Part shown: piece by piece, positions 6,433 to 8,940 of the stretch
Position numbering within the stretch: position 1 is the first letter of the stretch
How the letters are laid out: each line of letters starts with the position of its first letter
NCBI GenBank assembly: GCA_030529125.1
Contig: JAUMXP010000064.1
Span: 1 to 8,940, forward strand
Origin: Eubacteriales bacterium
GTDB lineage: Bacteria; Bacillota; Clostridia; Oscillospirales; Acutalibacteraceae
Length of the DNA: 8,940 nt
Direction of reading: 5' to 3'
The notes under the pieces: model-generated
What the model was told of the DNA's origin: nothing
Database searches by the model: none
What the model saw: only the letters and a program-made list of their open reading frames with translations
Made by a program: the position numbers and the translations under genes

Positions 6433-7506
6433 TCAGGTACCTGCTGATAAATCGAAGTTAACCTGGAACTGACCGCCAGCGATAGCGCGTCGAGCTTCAG
6501 CGTCACAACCTTCAATCCAGATATTAACCTGAACTTTGCCGTAGTAATAGTCACCAATTTTTGTGTTAAGTTCACAAATCGCGTCCTTACTAGGATCAGT
6601 TACTGTAGGATGATAGTTATTATCAACACCTACGAAAACTTCATTATATTCATCGTAAGCGTAATAGTAGTAATGATGTGTATAAGTATCAGCTAGCTGT
6701 GGTCTAAGCAAGCCAGAACCAAACTCATCATAAATCTCACCAGGTAACAAATCGGTAGATAATTCCCAAACGTCCAACTCATCACCATTTTCATCCTTAG
6801 TGTCAAGATGAATATCAGGACGAGGTAGCCATAAAAGACGAGCTTTATCCTGGAGACTCTCGTGATCTTCACCCTCAACAAACTGGTCGTAATTTACAAA
6901 AGAAACACGAACCGCACCAACCACAGCATCTTTAGAAAAGTTGCCTTCGTCAGCTTTTCGGTTATCATCGGTTTTTTGAGTCTGTACGAGGCTACCGTCA
7001 CCTTCTGTTTTTTCAATAGCACCTTTAACATATGAGCCGCTATCAAGGTAAACCTTACATGGATCAGTTGCTCTCAAATACATATCAAAGCAGATATATT
7101 CTTTGTTAGGAGATACTGTTGTAAAAGTATGGTTACTACGGTCTATATCAGTATTTTTTAGTAACATAGACGGTCTTACAAGTGTAACTCCATCACCGGT
7201 AAGGTCAATAGGGCTAAAGTCGTGAAGTACGTCAAAGTGTTCACCGTCAGTTGTAATAACATCGCGTAAGCTGAAATTCTTAGCATACTGAGACATTGTA
7301 TACTGGTAACCGTTAACAGAAGACTCAAAACCGACAGCCATATCAAAATACTTAGACGAGCACGATTTTGCAGAAACACCTGTTGCTATTGCAGGATCAG
7401 GGGTAATTTTAAACCACGCAAGAGATGCAACAAATATCATAACAATAAAAGCGAGTAATAACATGATAGCTTTTACGATCAAAGATGTGCTTTGTTTTTT
7501 CTTCAT
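6433..7506 (-). CDS. Exported single-domain surface protein, 357 aa, possible fibre/scaffold subunit
   Basis: ATG at 7506 follows AAAGGAGT (7513-7520); TGA at 6433-6435. Residues 1-8 are Lys/Ser-rich. Residues ~9-29 are hydrophobic and end V-A-S-L-A-W-F, close to the SipW-dependent signal form. The rest is one domain with the motifs of the shared scaffold: L-V-R-P-S (109-113), Y-I-C-F-D-M-Y-L (137-144), G-A-V-R-V-S-F-V (197-204), and N-I-W-I-E-G-C-D (328-335), closing with Q-V-N-F-D-L. A Tyr-rich stretch (H-H-Y-Y-Y-Y-A-Y, 277-284) precedes the last motif. It is the shortest paralogue and has no added modules, so it could be the core subunit of a surface polymer. Camelysin-type protease activity is not supported, as no H-E-x-x-H is visible. 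The role is inferred. Confidence 0.9.
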   Translation of the reverse strand: MKKKQSTSLIVKAIMLLLAFIVMIFVASLAWFKITPDPAIATGVSAKSCSSKYFDMAVGFESSVNGYQYTMSQYAKNFSLRDVITTDGEHFDVLHDFSPIDLTGDGVTLVRPSMLLKNTDIDRSNHTFTTVSPNKEYICFDMYLRATDPCKVYLDSGSYVKGAIEKTEGDGSLVQTQKTDDNRKADEGNFSKDAVVGAVRVSFVNYDQFVEGEDHESLQDKARLLWLPRPDIHLDTKDENGDELDVWELSTDLLPGEIYDEFGSGLLRPQLADTYTHHYYYYAYDEYNEVFVGVDNNYHPTVTDPSKDAICELNTKIGDYYYGKVQVNIWIEGCDAEARRAIAGGQFQVNFDLSAGT

Positions 7507-7512
7507 ATTATT

Positions 7513-7520
7513 ACTCCTTT
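7513..7520 (-). promoter_or_regulatory. Ribosome binding site for the 357-aa gene
   Basis: The minus strand reads AAAGGAGT six bases before ATG at 7506, inside a 31-base gap after the coiled-coil gene stop. It supports coupled transcription. Confidence 0.75.
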
Positions 7521-7537
7521 CTTGTTATATTAAATAA

Positions 7538-8940
7538 TTAGTTGTAATCTTTGGTTTCTTCTAAGCTGAGAAGCTTTTGAGGATCGTAGTCAAGTAAAAC
7601 TTTAGCTTTTCTGACATAGGATCTAGCTTTCTTTTTAGCGTCTTTGAGGTCTTTCTTGTAGCTGTTTTCAAGAGCCTTCTTCTCAGCCTTGAGTCTTGCT
7701 TCAAACTTCTGTTCGTCAGTGAAGTTGCAAGCAGCAAGTTTCTCCTGCTCAGCAGCTGCAAGTTTAGATTCGTACTCAGCTTTCATAGCTTTAAGCTTTG
7801 CTTCGTACTCAGCAACTGTAGCGCTAACAGCTTCTTCCCTATCTTTAGAAGCGTTATCAATAGCAGATTTATGTTTAGCTATCTCAGCTTCATAAGACTT
7901 AATGTCAGAAGCATGAACGCTTACTGTGCTATTGAGTGCACTATAATCAGCCTTTGATTTGTCGAGTTCTTTTTGTAACTGTGCGTTAAGCTTATCTTTC
8001 TGTGCAATAACGCTATCGAACTCATCCACCTTAGACTGAAGCTGTGCTTTATCATCATTTAAAGTATTGATAATGGAATCCTTAGCAGAAAGCATATTGA
8101 GGTGAACTCTGATTTCATGGTTGAGTTTATCTTCAACTTCTTTGTTACCACTAAGCTTAGTATTAAGTGTAGCGATATCGTCTTTCTGCTTATCGCAATC
8201 TTTCTTGAGATCAGCAAAGTCAGACTGTAAGCCTGAAAGCTGAGTAGAAAGATTAGCAATCTGGCTATTAGCAGTAGAAAGCATTGAAGCTTTCTGATCA
8301 ATGTCAGCAGACTGAGTAGAAATTGTCTGTTCCTGCTGAGCAACTGTAGCCTTTAAATTATTGTTTTCAGTATTGAGTGCACTATTTGCTGACTGTAAAT
8401 CAGCAACGTTTGTATTAAGAGTAGCAATCACGGATGCTTTCTGCTCGATATCTGCGCTCTGAGCAGCGATAGTATCCTCATGTTTTGCTACTGTAGATTT
8501 TAAGTTAGTGTTTTCGTTGTTAAGATTTTCATTAGTTTCTCTTAACTCGTTAACGCTTGTATTGAGAACAACAATCTGAGCAGCCTGATCCTCGATAGTT
8601 TTAGCTTGTTTAGCACAAGTGTCTTCGAGTTCAGCAATTCTAGCTTTGTGTTCTTCGATTTCAGCGTTGAGATCACGGATAGTAGTCTCAAGAACAGAAA
8701 CTTTGTCGTTGAGGAAGTCAACTTGAGCTTCAAGCTCAGCGATCTTAGCTTCAAGTTCAGCAATTTTTGCGTTGAGAGAATCAATGAGAGCGTTGAGCTC
8801 TACAATCTTTGCTTCTAATGCAGCGATTGTAGCAGCCTGAGCCGCGATAGTCTGCTTCTGCTCTTCTACGATACCTTCAAGTTCAGCGATACGAGCCTTG
8901 CAAACTTCAAGTTCAGCCTCGAGTTCAGCAACACGCTGCT
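7538..8940 (-). CDS. Long coiled-coil protein, C-terminal ~466 residues (5' end off window)
   Basis: The frame is open from the right edge (first full codon 8938-8936) to TAA at 7538-7540. A GTG at 8431 lies mid-coil and is not the likely start, because the heptad pattern continues unbroken upstream of it. Almost the whole visible part is coiled coil. Ile/Val at a and Leu at d run through ten heptads (8618-8827), then come a duplicated 49-residue block (8270-8563), mixed Asn/Gln/Ser-rich heptads, and a charged Lys/Glu/Ala stretch with an 11-residue repeat (7748-7813). The tail is strongly basic (K-K-D-L-K-D-A-K-K-K-A-R) and ends K-D-Y-N. No membrane helix, enzyme motif or globular domain is visible in this part. 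It is 31 bases upstream of the 357-aa gene, so likely in the same operon. Whether it is cytoplasmic or exported depends on the missing N-terminus. Database hits to myosin, SMC or M-protein would be composition effects. Confidence 0.88.
   Translation of the reverse strand, partial: QRVAELEAELEVCKARIAELEGIVEEQKQTIAAQAATIAALEAKIVELNALIDSLNAKIAELEAKIAELEAQVDFLNDKVSVLETTIRDLNAEIEEHKARIAELEDTCAKQAKTIEDQAAQIVVLNTSVNELRETNENLNNENTNLKSTVAKHEDTIAAQSADIEQKASVIATLNTNVADLQSANSALNTENNNLKATVAQQEQTISTQSADIDQKASMLSTANSQIANLSTQLSGLQSDFADLKKDCDKQKDDIATLNTKLSGNKEVEDKLNHEIRVHLNMLSAKDSIINTLNDDKAQLQSKVDEFDSVIAQKDKLNAQLQKELDKSKADYSALNSTVSVHASDIKSYEAEIAKHKSAIDNASKDREEAVSATVAEYEAKLKAMKAEYESKLAAAEQEKLAACNFTDEQKFEARLKAEKKALENSYKKDLKDAKKKARSYVRKAKVLLDYDPQKLLSLEETKDYN
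7748..7813 (-). repeat. 11-residue tandem repeat (hendecad) in the coiled-coil protein
   Basis: Two adjacent 33-base units encode A-E-Y-E-A-K-L-K-A-M-K and A-E-Y-E-S-K-L-A-A-A-E, with 7 of 11 residues identical. The period of 11 instead of 7 suggests a local hendecad segment, where a coil unwinds relative to the heptad part. Confidence 0.6.
8270..8563 (-). repeat. Tandem duplication of a 49-residue (147-base, seven-heptad) coil block
   Basis: Copy 1 is 8417-8563 and copy 2 is 8270-8416. Both start N-T-x-V and contain L-K-(S/A)-T-V-A, then T-I-x-x-Q-S-A-D-I and Q-K-A-S. I count 28 of 49 residues identical by hand. The length is exactly seven heptads, so the coil register is preserved. Confidence 0.8.
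8618..8827 (-). other. Ten uninterrupted canonical heptads
   Basis: Ten consecutive seven-residue units, mostly of the I-A-E-L-E-A-K form. Position a is Ile or Val in all ten. Position d is Leu in nine and His in one (codon 8648-8650). The a-Ile/d-Leu pattern is known from GCN4 variants to favour parallel two-stranded coils. Confidence 0.85.

Noticed and set aside
859..7506. Sortase-anchored surface proteins
   Set aside because: None of the three complete exported proteins ends with LPxTG-like motif, hydrophobic helix and basic tail.
6433..7506. A camelysin-type metalloprotease
   Set aside because: The domain may be related to that family, but no H-E-x-x-H or other metal-binding protease motif is present.
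7538..8431. Start of the coiled-coil gene at GTG 8431
   Set aside because: The same frame is open to the right edge and the heptad pattern, including copy 1 of the 49-residue duplication, continues upstream. No Shine-Dalgarno precedes the GTG.

Overview
The window is one strand-consistent block of genes, all on the minus strand and read right to left, with almost no non-coding DNA. It looks like a low-GC Gram-positive chromosome, most likely a gut-type Clostridia (Ruminococcaceae/Oscillospiraceae-like). The reasons are the AT-rich codon use, strong AAGGAGG-type ribosome binding sites, the standard code with TAA/TGA stops, and starch-binding-type modules in extracellular proteins. The genus is an inference and cannot be fixed from this sequence alone.

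Layout in transcription order: (1) 8940-7538, the C-terminal part of a long coiled-coil protein whose start lies off the right edge; (2) 7506-6433, a 357-aa membrane-anchored or exported protein made of one domain; (3) 6393-3151, a 1080-aa exported protein carrying three CBM26-like starch-binding-type modules; (4) 3117-859, a 752-aa exported protein with a repetitive beta-rich C-terminal region; (5) 816-1, the first 272 residues of a fifth gene that runs off the left edge and also encodes an exported protein. The gaps between genes are only 31-42 bases, each start has a Shine-Dalgarno sequence, and I see no hairpin terminator in any gap. The block is therefore probably one operon with its promoter to the right of the window.

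The unifying signal is that all four genes downstream of the coiled-coil gene begin with a short basic stretch and one hydrophobic helix ending in an (A/S)-(W/T)-(F/I) box (LAWF, FAWF, YSWI, FATF). This resembles the SipW-dependent signal peptides of TasA/CalY-type matrix proteins. Proteins 2, 3 and 4 also share one N-terminal domain, recognised by ordered motifs: L-x-x-P-[ST]; Y-I-x-(F/I)-D-(F/M); (A/G)-(A/V/M)-R-(I/V)-(A/S); and I-W-(I/L/F)-E-(G/E)-x-D. They are thus paralogues built on a common, possibly TasA-like scaffold. In the 1080-aa protein two CBM26-like modules on Asp/Gly/Ser-rich linkers are inserted inside that scaffold, between its third and fourth motifs. A third such module sits near the C-terminus.

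My working model (inference) is an undescribed cell-surface fibre or adhesion operon: a short single-domain scaffold subunit, two long decorated paralogues (one likely alpha-glucan-binding), a fifth surface protein, and a long coiled-coil partner. No signal peptidase, sortase motif, dockerin, enzyme domain, RNA gene, mobile element or CRISPR array is visible in the window.
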